This document shows positions 30,843 through 43,623 of a DNA stretch of 64,000 nt, in pieces (the first letter of the stretch is position 1; each line of letters begins with the position of its first letter). The translations under genes were made by a program, and so were the position numbers. The notes under the pieces are model-generated. The model was not told the DNA's origin, searched no databases, and saw only the letters and a program-made list of their open reading frames with translations. The stretch is taken from assembly GCA_008360975.2 (NCBI GenBank), contig CM039182.1, positions 57,176,491 through 57,240,490 on the forward strand, read 5' to 3'. The DNA is from Lichenostomus cassidix. Its lineage: Eukaryota > Chordata > Aves > Passeriformes > Meliphagidae.

Positions 30843-33800
30843 CCACGCAGATATACCGCACACCTAGACTCTACTACTCTATTTTCTGACTGTGGTTTCC
30901 AGCTAAATTATAATAGTTCATGCTTTGCAGTAACCATACCAGTTTACATGACTGATGTGAAAGCAGGTGAGCATGATCAATGTTCCATGGCCACTACTTT
31001 TTTCCCTTTATGTAAGAAATAACTTTGGAAGAATTACCCAGTTATCTTCACAGAGCATCTAAGAGACTTTCTTCTGAATTACATTATAAACCAGCTGCAT
31101 AAAATGGCCCTGTGCCATCCTGTAGTTTTCTTATGAATTGCATTGTCCTTGTCAAATGCTCAAGTGACTCCTTGTCAGTTCAATTCCAGTCCCAAAGGAG
31201 GACTATAAATAGAGAGCAGTTACTGCACACTTCTGATCCACTGCAGCAGCCAGGAACCCCGCAGTTTCTTAAGAGAGAAAAACATAACCCAAAGCTATAA
31301 ATATTTCTATTTTATTTTTTTCTCAGGGACATTTTTCATCCCAGACAGTGGAAATAAAACTGAGGAAGCTGATCATATGACCTTGGGAGATCTGAAATGA
31401 TTGCTCTGACATGAACAGTCTTTGGTGGGATCCTAAGGAACTGTGTGCATTGGTGACATTAGCAGCAGTCATTAACTTTTGGTGTTGATCATCGGTCCCA
31501 GGAAATGTGTGGCTTGCAGCACACCTCAAAGTTACTGCTGCTGGTCTAATATATGGTTTACCACTACAAGCAATCTTCCATTTTGGAAGGCTTGTGGCTG
31601 TCTCAGCTACATCATGTTTAGTGGGAAGAATTTAGCAGGAACTGGTGGTCAGCTTTCAAAAGAAGGAGAAGAGTTTGACACAGACTTTTGTGATTTCAGG
31701 TGTATTTTCTGTTACTATCTGTAAAGCTGTAAAACAAGATATTGTAAAGGAAAATAAACTGAGATATGGTTTCAGATCATTTTTTTCAGCCCTTCTTTTT
31801 CTATGGCTTCTTAATCTCATGCCTTTCTTCCTTCAAAACTTTTTAACAGGCCAGTGTCTACATAATGACTACTAGCACATACATTAATAATTTCCACAGT
31901 GACTGATGACTGATGTGAGAAGAAGGTATCTGGTTTGAAAGTTTTTCTGCAGGTGGAAATATTCACTTCCCTTTTAATTCTCTTCAGTCACCAAAAACGG
32001 AAAAATTTCCTCCCAATACTTGGGGCTTCAACATCAGTCAAAGTCAAATTCTATTTTGGCATTGCTCTTTCTCTTCCATCAGCTTCAGAGCTGGATCCAA
32101 ATTTTGCTCTATACATGTCATAGTTCTGGCATGATCCAACAAAAGTCAGGTCAGCAGATCAACTCAACTGACATAACTGGTGCATAAGTAGATTCTGAAG
32201 TCAATTAAGAACAAGTCAGGAAAGAACCATGGACACATAAAAGCTTGCAAGCATTTGAATCCATTGTTTGGGCAAAAATAAACAACTTCCCAGATCATAG
32301 ATTTTATGCCACCCTAGGAGTATTGACTGGTAGATTGCATTTTAATAGGTTGCACTTTAATACAAGTTTGCTTTCTGGCTTCTATCCAATTAAAATAGTC
32401 CCAGGTTAACCAGGCAATTTAGCTCTGCTGCTCTTACTACCATTAACTTATAAGCATTAAGTGACATTTGCCCTGGAGACTGCTCTTATGTTACATACTG
32501 CTAATGCATTCTTTCACTCAGATTTGTTGGAGTTTATTTAATGGAATGGAATGGGACAAAAGTGTCTCACAGTTGTTGGTAATCACAGGCTTGTAAGAAA
32601 AATGTCATGTCCTTTTGAAGCATGAAAGCATATACAGTAAGTTAATCAGTGTTTCCCCTGGTGTGCAGGCGTCAGGGAACAAGGGCAAGGCAGTGGGCCC
32701 TCATCCCTGTGGCGCACTAGCCAAGTGTGATGGCAATGACCCACCAGACTGTAGGGATAAGACTGGGATGGCGTCCACCTGGCTGGCATGCTATGGTGGC
32801 AGGAAAGACCTTCTAGAGAAAACTTTACTCTTTATGTCATACTCGTTTTTTTATATTCTCTGGGCTGGCTGTCAGCAAAAGCTGACACTTCTCAGAAATC
32901 ATACTTTAAAAGATGACTTGGAAACCCTAGTGCATTAATTAAAAGTGATAACCATCTACCCTAAGGAGCAGATTCATTTTCCATAAATAAAGTCCATTGC
33001 ACAAGTGCAGAACAGAGCCAACTTTTGTTGGTTGCTCACCACACTGTATGTCTGGCCATTTTTAAATTCCACCAGAGAGTTAGGCATCAATTCCCTTGGC
33101 TGTATCCTTGAATGATATCACTGAAATAATGCTTCATTAGAGACACCATGAATTGTATTTTTTTTATTCCAAGGCTTTTACTTTTTACTTTACAGAAGGG
33201 AGTGAATGATGCATTCCACTTATAACAAATATTTGGAAGAAAAACAGCCACATTTTTCCCTCCAACTACATATCCCCATGAGCAAGAATAGCACATATTC
33301 AACAAAGGGAATGATGCTCTATTTTTGTCTGTGAGCTGGGTGGTCCAATTGGTCACTGCATTGGCCTTTCTGCTCTGAACACTTTGATTTTAATAATAGC
33401 TTTGGGCACAACAGAATGTGAGTACGACAAATTCATCCTACATGTCCTGGCTTGTGTTACAAAACCTCTGCACAATATACAGCATACTTTAATATACTAG
33501 GGAAATTTGGAAACAAAGGGAAAACATCCATTTTTTTGCACATATCAACATTTTCATAAATTAATTTGACAAATATAATGGAAATTTAAATTAATACTTG
33601 CATTGTTTATACGATTTTTGACACTGCACTTGTTAAAAGTGCTGAAAAAGTGTGTCAAGTTTTACATCAGCTGGGAACTTTGGCATTTTTTTCTCAAAAA
33701 AGTATGTCTGTTACTTTTTACTTCTCCTTATATGCATCTTTGTAACCTATCTAGAAGTCAAAATCAAGGTGAATAGGTGACACTTTCAAACTGCTAACAG

Positions 33801-36320
33801 TTATAAATACCAGCAACATTTTAAAGGAAGCTTAAATGCTGCTTGGTGTATTTCTGAAGAGCAAAAGTTCTTAAGACTTTGTAGACTGCACTGAGAATGG
33901 AAGAGAATTACAAAATGCAGTGGTGGACTTAATGCTTGACTGATATTTGTTTAAAGCTATTGAGCTAAAATGGAGGTTAACCTCATTAAAGAAGACTGTT
34001 AAGACAGGCACATGCTGTGGTCTAAAAAGAAAGTTCTTGTTCTTTGAATTCTCCAGACTGCAGCAAATCCTCATCACTGAACTCAAAGCTATTTGAGTCA
34101 AACAGAAATTATGCACTGCTCTACTTCTTAACACACTTCTCCCTGAAATTTCTCATCATGGCAATTTGTGTGATATTAATTGCACAAAGAAGGACACATT
34201 GTGTCTCCAGACAGAGGGATGGCCCTTTCTGTTACTCCTCTGAGAGCAAAGGAGTCCAACTCTGATTTCTTACCATAAAGTACATTGGCATAAAATTAGC
34301 ATTTTCATAACGCTCTATAAATACCATACAATTAGAGAATGTAAAACATAATTTGGACCTGTAAAATTAACCCACCTCTAATTAAGTGAAATCAAAATTT
34401 TCACATTTGAGACCTTAAAGTGAGATACCCAAGTTAAAGGTAACTTGATTTTTAGGGACAGAGAAACTCCAATTCTTAACTAACCTCTATTTCAACCGCT
34501 GACAATGTTGTATCCCAGACACAAAAACGCCTCATCTTTCAATTGTACTATTCTAGACTTCAGATTTGACTTCAAGTCAAAAGACATTCTGTGGTTAAAA
34601 CTGTAATACAATAGATAACACTAGAATGTGACCAGTGCTATCTGTGGGGGAAAAACCAAACAAACAAACAAAAAAAACCCTACACAATGAGAAGTGTGGG
34701 GTTTTCAACACAGAATTGACTGCATTATTGTCTCTGGAATACACATTACTTAAGTTCCACTATGTTTTATAAATTTTGCTTAATTAGCTGTGTTTGGTCT
34801 CTCAAATTTAATGTTGTTAAAACTTCTGAAACCCAGGACAATTAATCACAGCAATCCACACCAGGGCAAAAACATTTGACAGACTCAAATCAAACACTGT
34901 TTACCTTTAGGATACTTCAGCAGCTGATGCAGATCTGGGTCTTTGCTTTTGCAAGCATTCATCTAACTCTTTACCAGGGTTGGGGTTTGTTTATTTTTTA
35001 ATGAAATCTCAACTGGCGTCATAAACTATTGTATTGGATGCTTTATGTATCTAAGCAAATACTGTAATGTTGATTTTTCCTCAGCAAAACCCTCCTGTTT
35101 CATTAGGACACTTTTGCAGCATTAGAAATGTGACCTATTGCTGTCCCTTATTCCTATTTCTAAACTGTTACCCTCAGGTATACATTGACAAGACTGCATA
35201 TTACACAAAACACCATATCTCTCATTTTATAATCTACCAAAGGATGTAGCCAGAGCTAGAAGCATTCCCCTTCACCTTTTCAGCTAAATAAAAATTATTT
35301 TGTAATTATTTCAGATTATATAGAGCATGCAGATGGAAAAGATCCAGTAATCTATCACCACATCTGAAGTACTGAAATTATGCTTATTGGTTTGACTTTC
35401 TTTTGCTCTTTTCAGGAAAACTAAGTGGATGTGGTAGATTTATCAGAGTATTTTGTGTTAAGTATTAAAACTTCAGTTACTAGAAAGGACTGCCAGTTCT
35501 GCTACTATGCTCAAGAAAGTACTCCTAAAACATATTATTTTTGCTAGCAGTACTAAATTGTTGAAAGACAGAAAAAAATGGATAGTCTGCAGATATTTTC
35601 CAGTGTGATTGTCAAATATTGGTGTTTCTCCAAATGTTTTAAAAAGTAGTTTTAATGCCCAGATTAATTCCTAAAAAGGGCAACATTTACTGGCAGAGCT
35701 CTTCACTTTAAAATAAACTGGGACAAATTAGGCAGTCCAAAAGAACTGGGATTCACTCTCTGCTGACAGGAAAATTCATTGCAACCACCTCATAAATGTT
35801 ATACTCCAAGCAAATATCCCTCCTTAGAGACTCAATCTCTTGGGAATGCATTTATTCAAAATCCCAGCATGGGGATCCCAGTGCACAGGTCTCTAAGATG
35901 CTGATCCTATAAAGTTTCTATAAACTGTGACCTCAATACTAATAGTTACTCTTAAAAATTATTCCCTTTGTCAAAACACGGTGAACTCGAGTCTTACCAG
36001 GTGAGGCATTTCAGTCAGCAGAGTAACTCTGGATAGCACCAAGCACTCCAACTACAGTGCTCCACCAGAACTAAGAAGGTTTCCTTTATAATCTGACTCA
36101 GCTATTCCCTCAGGTCTGCTGGCTCAGACCATGACCCTGACACAAATGTGCCCTGTATTTTCATCAAAAATAAAACAGAAAACAAGGCACCTACACTTCC
36201 AAAGTGGTCTATGTTGATATCATCATGCCTTTGAAATAGTATCCATGCTGACGTTAAAGAAAGTAATGTACTTTTATAAAAATAAAAATTGCTAAATAAA
36301 CCCAAGTAATAAAAAATAAA

Positions 36321-36340
36321 TAATTTATTTAAATAAATTA
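36321..36340. repeat. Perfect 20-bp AT palindrome
   Basis: TAATTTATTT followed directly by AAATAAATTA. It lies in a very AT-rich context, so chance is the simplest explanation. Confidence 0.6.
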
Positions 36341-39300
36341 GCAAAATTCTTGATACTTCATAGAATAATTTTGCATTTCTATTTTTCTTCCTTACCCTTC
36401 TCTCTTCATTCAGGTTAAAATTCATGCAAAGGGTACAGACCAACTTGAAAATTAATGTGTAACTTTGCACACATTATTTTATCTAGAAGTAAATATTTAG
36501 ATTGATTAGATTTCTACAGCTCACTCAAATCCAAGCCTCATTACAGAAATAAGAATGACTGAATGTGCTGTTGCTTTCAAATTTATTTCCTATCCAAGAT
36601 CCTAACACAACAACCTCTTTTTTTTTAAATTCTCATAAGATTAACTGACCAAACATAAAAACATGACTGACCAAATGTAAAAATCCTAACAGCCCTCTTC
36701 AACTCTGTCAAAATCTGAATGTTTTGGTGTTGCAGACACAGGCATGCTCCAAGACTGTATCAGTTGGTCTCCCCAAGTGTCTTGGTTCTAATGAAGCTTG
36801 GCTCTGTGCTCTTGCTAAGGGCTGAAATGTGCTGAAATGGCATATGAGCCTCCAATGGCTTCTCACACACATGAACCAGTGGGATTTCCTCTTTGCGGTG
36901 ACAGGCACACACGTAACTTTTTCTATTTTATGCTGAATGCCTTTATGCATCAAATGTTGAGCAGATATACCACTCACACACAGTCATGGAGTCTCCATAA
37001 GGTATACAAAAACATATTAGCTGGAAAATAGCAGCACATCCCCTTGCAGTTATGTTACAGTCCTGTTGAAGAGTAGGGAGAAATAAGATATATATTTATA
37101 TATACAATTATATTCTCTACAGTTGTTTTAGAATGACAAGCTGAGGTTATTTTGACAAGGTGAGCAATTAAATGTACCATGATTTCCTAGGATTTAAAGT
37201 GATTTGTGCCAGTCGAATTATCCGTGTTCTTACTCATTGTCTATTCACTTATGTAGTTCCCTGATGTGCTCTCCAAAAGTAGTTTAGTTAGTTTCCAAGT
37301 CATTCAACATATTTTACTTTTAAGCAGCCTTGTGCTAAAAAGCTTCCACTGTTGTCATTCTGAATCTTTATTGGTATTGGAACTGTCAGGCAAAAATTGA
37401 ATTCTCCTGCTGTTCTGAGCAGCATGAGAATGAAGATGACAAAAGACCTGTGTTAATGTTAATCATAGATGAGAAATACAATGGCATTTTTCAAAAACTT
37501 AGGGCTCTGCTTCAACAGGCACTGGCTCCTTATTTCTCTCTTCTAGTCTATTAATTTTAAAAAAGAATAACTGCAAATAAAAAAGTAACAACAAAGAAAA
37601 ACAATTAGCCAAATGCACCGAATCTGGAAAATTCTCCCTGCATGTGTTTCCCATTGGATTTTTGATTGCTGTTGTTTCCAATCATTAGATTGTTTTCAGT
37701 ATGTTCTATAACTCAGTATTAAACTTTAAGTAACTTGTGATCATTCACTTCCTTCTCCCCATAGCATTCTTCCAAGATTATTCCCTACTCAGACAGGGCA
37801 CTGAAGAACAGAGGTCTAAGGTGCCTGGGAGCATGATTAACATCCTCCATAATTTAGATATTGACTCTGTAGCTGAGGCTACAGTGAAACTCACTCAGAT
37901 CCATTTGATGGTTCCCACAGAGCATTTCTGACCATTAATCTCACCAAGTGTCTCCCTTAGAGTGTGATGAAAACGAGGTAAGAGAGCCTACTCTCACGTA
38001 GACATCTACACTCTAGATATAAAATCTTAAAAAGAAAAACTGCCCCACTCTGAAGGATTTAGACAGAATTCAGTTATATCTGAATGGTAAATCTTGAGGA
38101 GTAATTCCAGCTATGATGCTGCCAGCCTTGCAGGTTCCAAAAAACAAAATTAGTAATGTGCCTGGTAGTGTGGTCTCTATACACACACTCCCAGGAAACT
38201 CTACAAAGGCACATCTTTCACAAACCCATTTCAAGCTGTCTCCATTCCAGCAGTCAAGCCATCATATTAGTGAGGTTTTCTGTATAAGGCAAAAAAGGCA
38301 CATCCCTCAAAGTCGAGTATGGCGCCATTTTGATGTGTCTCCAGACACTTCCAAGCAGAGTTAGCTCTCACAGCCAACTCTAAGCAGAGCAGTATCTCTA
38401 TACTGCCTGTGACCACCTGGCTCTGCCTCCACTCTCTGAGTGTCTTGGCACAGTTGGTGCTGACAGATTATGCCCATTATGCACCATTACTATTTGTCTC
38501 CTTTCAAAATGTTCCGCTGAGAGTTTAGCCAAAGACAAGGTAGCAGCCTCAATGCTCCTTAGATTTCCTACTATGCAGAAAATTTGCTTTTCTTATCAAA
38601 TCCACAGTTATTTGAGAGTCTCAGCTTAATATTTCAAAGTTCTGTTAGAGTAGCAGAAACACAGAATCTTTAAATTCAAGAGCTTTTTCTATGTCCTGAA
38701 GTACTTCTGAGTATTAAGACACCACTGCATGCTCTTAGGTATTTCTGTCAAAGCACATACAAAGCTCCATTCTTCTTCTTTTCAGAAGCAATGACAGTCA
38801 TCAATTGTCCTTATTCTTCCAACACACCCATGAGATAAAAAAATACAATGTTTTCTTTATTTTTTCCCATGGAACTCAGACTCTGTAAATACAGGTCAGG
38901 ACCTTTCATTTTCTATGACTGAAATACCCTCATACCTTTCATGATTGAAGCTTAAGCAAAATAATGTCCAGCACTGCAGCATTACATCTTGCTGCCTCGC
39001 AAAATTCCTACTTTGCTTCAGTTTCCAAAAGATCCAAACAATGTACTGGAGCAGGTAGGCACCTGCTGCCAGGATCCTACCATGACATTTAGACAGGAAG
39101 AGACACCACCTACACCAGTCAAAAAAGGAACCTGCTGAGTGTTCCTGTAAATTCATCAGGATGCCCAGTGTAGAAGGGCATTTACACCACTTACATTCAT
39201 TTAATTGTGGGGATGCCAGAATTGAAAATGGCTGTTGATTCCCTCTGCATGAACTTTGGACAGAGGCAGAGAGCATGCAGGGTTTCCTCTCCATTCCTAA

Positions 39301-40509
39301 CTAATGCACCAAGGAACATTTGCTACTAACCTGCTTATGGTGAGGTCATACTCTTGGAAGAAGTCGCAAATTATTTTGTGCTCTTGACCATCTTTTTCCT
39401 TGCCTTGCAGCTTTTTTCCTCCTTTGGCCTCCACTCCTGCTATCTTTCTTGAAAGAGATGACAGCCCTCTCTGCCTCCGTCTTGGTCCTGCCAGTCATAA
39501 TATTCTGTCAACTCTTTGCTGAAGCTTTTATACCCCATGGAAATTCACACTTCCCCAGTTGATCCTGAATGCAAAAAACCCCACAACTCACGGCAATTAG
39601 CAATGTCAGTTAGCTGTCACTTTTTTTTTGGCCTAAACATTGCGGGGGCTCAACCATTTTACCAGTTCTAGGAAGGATTTTGAACAAGTAATTTTCTTTC
39701 TCTTTGAATATCTATTTTCTTGAGACTTTGTTGTAACATCAAATTAATTTGCAATTAATAAATGAACCACATTTTTGGTACCAAATGTGATTTTCTTGCC
39801 AATGGAAACATGCTTTGGGGGAGACGTAGCAAGGTCAATGCAGCAGACAATAACCACTAACTCTCATTAAACACATAGTACAACCTATGTCAAAAGATTC
39901 AACGATTATCATTTTGGGTCCCTAATAATGTACACAACTGGTAAGACTGAATACCTCAGCTGCTTTTTTCCTTAAAACACTATTTCTCAGATTTAAACCA
40001 GTAAGACTACACTCCAGTGTCATCTCCTATGCACTGTTTCAACATCTCTGCCCTTCCTCAGGTATATAAAAAGTAATGGAAGACCACACTTGGATGAGGA
40101 AGACACACAACAATGATTAAATTTTCACTTGCAAAGCACAGACCAGTGACAGCATCCTCTAACCCTACTCCAAAGCACATGAAGTAAAAGCTACTACTTC
40201 TATTTATTTTGATCTTACATTTCTTAGGAGTCTTTGAACTAGAGATTTTAAACATGGCATTCTTTTAAAGACAAAGTACACATCCCCTGGTATGAAGTCA
40301 TCAAGCTTTCTTCTTCACTTAGTACCCAGGCCAATCTGTTTTATAAATTAAGTTTATGAATAAAGCTGACTACTGTTTCTCAGTAGATCTCTGCTGATCA
40401 GGTGAACACAATTTCAACTGAGTCAGAAATAGTCAGGAATTTGTCTCAAACACAGCAATTAGGTTGAAATGAATGTGTTTTTTTAAAAGTCAAAATTTCT
40501 GCTATGTGG

Positions 40510-41464
40510 TGTTATGATCCAAATATTAAGGTTCTTTAGAAATACCTCTGCCTCTGAATTATGGTGCAAATGGGACCATAGTATTAGTTTGACTCATAAA
40601 TGAGTCAATAGTATGGGTTTTATTTGATAGCAAATATGGGAGAGAGAAAAGAGGGAGAAAAGGAGAAGTAGGAAAAGAGGTGGGGGGGACAGAAAGAGGG
40701 GGACAGAGACAGAATAAAGAAAATATAACTATCCATGGATCCCAACAATGTTGCATTGATCCTCTCCAGCTGGTCTTCTCAGTGATGATGGTCCCCCCAG
40801 AAGCATAGAATCCCATGGGTTAATATACCCTCAGGCCAGGGGCAATGTCCAGGCATGTCCCCCCGGGGGAGGGGCCGTCTCTTGCAGCAGACTCTGGATC
40901 TGTTGCATCACATGCAGTCCTGTCGTGTAAGGCCTCTGGGGAGTGCTCTGGGGAGTCTGTGATGGAATGTGACTCCCCCTCAGCTGCCTCTCACGTGAAA
41001 GTCCCATGGGTGTGGCCTGTGAAAGTCCCATGGATGTGGCTTGTGGGGTTGGGGGTTCCACAGCTGCGCTGGTTTGTGTAATGGAGGATGGGTTTTTATT
41101 GCATCTCACCAGAGGTTATACCACATCCCCAAACCTCATCCTCCCCCCCTCAGCAGAGGAGAAAGTCTGTGTAAACCTGGCTTCTGCAAGCTGTGCTCTC
41201 CCCTCACTCCAAACTCAGCCAGAGATGATGCTCAGTGCACCTGGTGGCTTTGGCCTTTGTGTATGCACACCTTTCCCTCAGCCTGAGGTGACTGAACAAT
41301 AGGTTTCCCTTTATCTAATCTCAGCAGTTTGACTTCCAGTCCGAAGTCCCAGTCAGACATCTTCAAGGGAGGTTTCTTTGATTGTAGCTTCTCTATACAG
41401 TTTTTGTTATAATGACCCAAACTTATATCAATGTTTGAGGCATGAACTATTTCAGTCTCTGATA
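40510..41464 (-). mobile_element. Solo LTR, 5-bp-duplication family, copy 2
   Basis: 955 bp from TGTTATGATCC to TCTCTGATA (terminal CA mutated to TA), flanked by TGTGG (40505-40509 and 41465-41469). It is the same family and strand as 27449-28248. This copy retains about 110 bases (around 41075-41175) that copy 1 lacks. It also has a tandem duplication built on GAAAGTCCCATGG.TGTGGC (about 40995-41040). Minus-strand TATATTAA near 40820 and AATAAA near 40620 agree with copy 1. Confidence 0.87.
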
Positions 41465-41469
41465 TGTGG

Positions 41470-42474
41470 TTTCCGAACCAAAGTTTTGAAACTTGCTTTG
41501 AAGCTTGTTGAAGCTTAAGTAAAATGAAGATTAAAATGAAACTCCATGCAGAATATAAGATTATTTGGTTTTGGCCACACAAAATGCATAACCAAACAAT
41601 ATTTTAGATAAAATGAATGGGTTGGGTATTTTAATTGACCACTAGTTTTGGTGGTCCAATGCACTTTAACACAGAAAATAACAGTTAAAGAGAAAATTAA
41701 TCCAAAATCCTCAGTACATTATTTCACTTTTTTTTTTTAAAGGAGCAATTTCTGCTTGCATCTAGAGAATGAAAAAGAGTCTTTGGAAAAACACACAGTA
41801 AACACTTTTGAAATTGAGTCATTCTAGCATTACGGTAATGAAAAAACAAGTTGGTGGCTTCAACCCTTGTGAAAGGATGTGAAAACAAACCAGTACAGCA
41901 TATGCGGGTTATTTATTTATCTACATACAATGTAATTGTATCTACATACAGTGTATGTATTTATCTACATACAATGTATGTAGATAAATAATCTAGTAAA
42001 TGGAGCAGTTCTAATTTGATTCAAGCATGGAAATGCTTTTCATACTCACAGACCTAAGTCTCAAACACAAAGCCACAATCCTAAAAAGGAAAATCTAACT
42101 ATAAAATATACAAAACATAATTACTTGGTCATTCAACGGTATTTTATTTGTGTGCATAAAGTATGGAAAAATGAAGAGTCACTTGTAACAGACATTGAAC
42201 ACTTGTAATGAAGAACATTGGACTGAAAGGTGTTTTGTGAAAGGAAGGTTTGCAGCACAGAGTTGTTCTTTTGTTTTGAGCATATGATCTTTATTTCGAC
42301 TATTACATAAGAATAACTTTATAGAATAAGATTTCTGAGTTGAATTTTTTCTTTCCTCCAACATCTGTTCCAAGTTTTGATGTTCATACTTTAGCTCCCA
42401 CACACTTCACGGGACAAAGAATTATTTATGTACAATACTCTGAAAGGCACCTCAATCAACATGACACCTTTACA
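41470..42474. other. Gene-free stretch with an inverted repeat
   Basis: AT-rich DNA between the LTR and the likely end of the RAMP3-like 3' untranslated region. The only clear structure is the inverted repeat at 41959-41989. Confidence 0.45.
41959..41989. repeat. Perfect inverted repeat, 15-bp arms, 1-base centre
   Basis: ATTTATCTACATACA, then A, then TGTATGTAGATAAAT. Two imperfect upstream copies of the TATCTACATACA unit (about 41915-41955) make it part of a small repeat cluster. Confidence 0.85.
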
Positions 42475-43367
42475 TTTATTTGTAAGATATCATTGCACAA
42501 ATTGAAGTGAGAGTGGAGAGTATAGAGAATAATAATTATAAAAGAGGAAAAATAAAGAGTCTGGCATATGAAAGTTTCTTCATTACTCCTTAGTGTATTT
42601 ATAGTCAACCAATTTCCTCTCACATTTGCCAGCTCTGTAAAATAAGACCTGTACATGTTCCCAGAGTCTGTTTGTAAGATATACAATTCCAAGTAGCCAT
42701 GCTTAAAGGAATTTTACAAACTATTTTATAATGTCGCATGGTAATTTCCCTGTGCGGGGAGTCACTGGACACATAAACTGTTTCTTTGCCAGAACAATAT
42801 TTCTAGTTGTTGATAATGATGACTTTGACTAGCTTCTAGGCAAAGCTGCCACCTGGTTACATCCATGTTCAGTTCCTTTGCCAGTGATCTCTCCAAGTCA
42901 CAGGGTTCACAGATGAAAATCTCAAGTGTCCTGCACAAAACCCCAAGAGATATCTCTTCCCCCACAGTCAATATTACACCATGCATACATACACTTACAT
43001 ACAGCTTTGCAAAACTTTACCAGCCAGCTTTACCCGTAGGAAAGTAATTTCACCCCTTTTGCAGACAAGGGGTTCGTTTGCCTGGGAACTCTGCTGTTTC
43101 TGGAAGATGCCTGTGAATTCCATGCTGATGAGGCTCGATGGAAGTAGAGTTTTGCACCAGCAACACCCATGCCCAAGACAGAAGCAGTGACTTTCATGGG
43201 CAGCAGCAGGCAGCTTTTCGTTCACAGGAGCATAGTCCCTGTCTCAATATCTCACTGGTTCCATTTCAGCAGATCTGAAATCTTTATGACAAGTTCCTCT
43301 CATCATCCTCCTTTCTTAGCTTTTAGGGAAGAAAGAAATGAAGGAAAAGAAAGCCCAGAGGAAGAAT
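42475..43367 (-). other. Probable 3' untranslated region of the RAMP3-like gene
   Basis: Follows the RAMP3-like stop codon on the minus strand. The first AATAAA met downstream on that strand is at 42475-42480, giving a UTR of about 900 bases. Later AATAAA signals also exist, so the true end could be further left. No frame here looks coding. Confidence 0.35.
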
Positions 43368-43623
43368 TTACACCAGGATATCACTTCTCTTGCTGCACCA
43401 TACTACCAGTGTTATCATGGCACATGTCAACATGACTGGGATCAAGATCAGTGTTATGAGAATTTCATCCGGTGGATCTTCCCAGTGAACCTTTTCTGAA
43501 GTACAGTTTGAAAAGAATTGTTTATGAATTCCAGTGATAAAACCTTCTGCAAGAGGGTTTGGCCAAAAGCAACTTGCATTGTTGGCTTCACGTTCTGTGC
43601 ACTGGGTAAAGTTGTCATAATAC
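43368..43623 (-). CDS. RAMP3: Receptor activity-modifying protein 3-like, terminal coding exon
   Basis: RAMPs are single-pass membrane partners of the calcitonin-receptor-like and calcitonin receptors; they control surface delivery and ligand choice (adrenomedullin, amylin, CGRP). This exon encodes the last 84 residues. On the minus strand it begins after a pyrimidine-rich acceptor ending CTCCCAG, enters with one base of a split codon, and ends at TAA (43368-43370). Seen in order: three of the conserved extracellular cysteines, N-glycosylation sequons (NFT, NAS, NCT), WPNPLAEGFITGIH, the DPPDE juxtamembrane motif, a transmembrane helix (about LITLILIPVMLTCAMITLVVW) and a short basic tail SKRSDILV. 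The FITGIH and EDPPDE blocks fit RAMP3, rather than RAMP1 or RAMP2. Earlier exons were not found up to 64000. The frame is intact. Confidence 0.92.

Larger units (their letters stand above)
29241..40504. other. Long gene-free stretch
   Basis: Over 11 kb of AT-rich DNA without a supportable gene. It includes an A-rich simple repeat (30791-30842), a perfect 20-bp AT palindrome (36321-36340) and a GC-richer patch at about 32660-32830 that may be an old repeat I cannot name. It lies beyond the 3' end of the RAMP3-like gene and would be intergenic. Confidence 0.45.

Noticed and set aside
38896..39294. 132-codon minus-strand frame
   Set aside because: Cys/Trp-rich without pattern, no splice context, no family resemblance.
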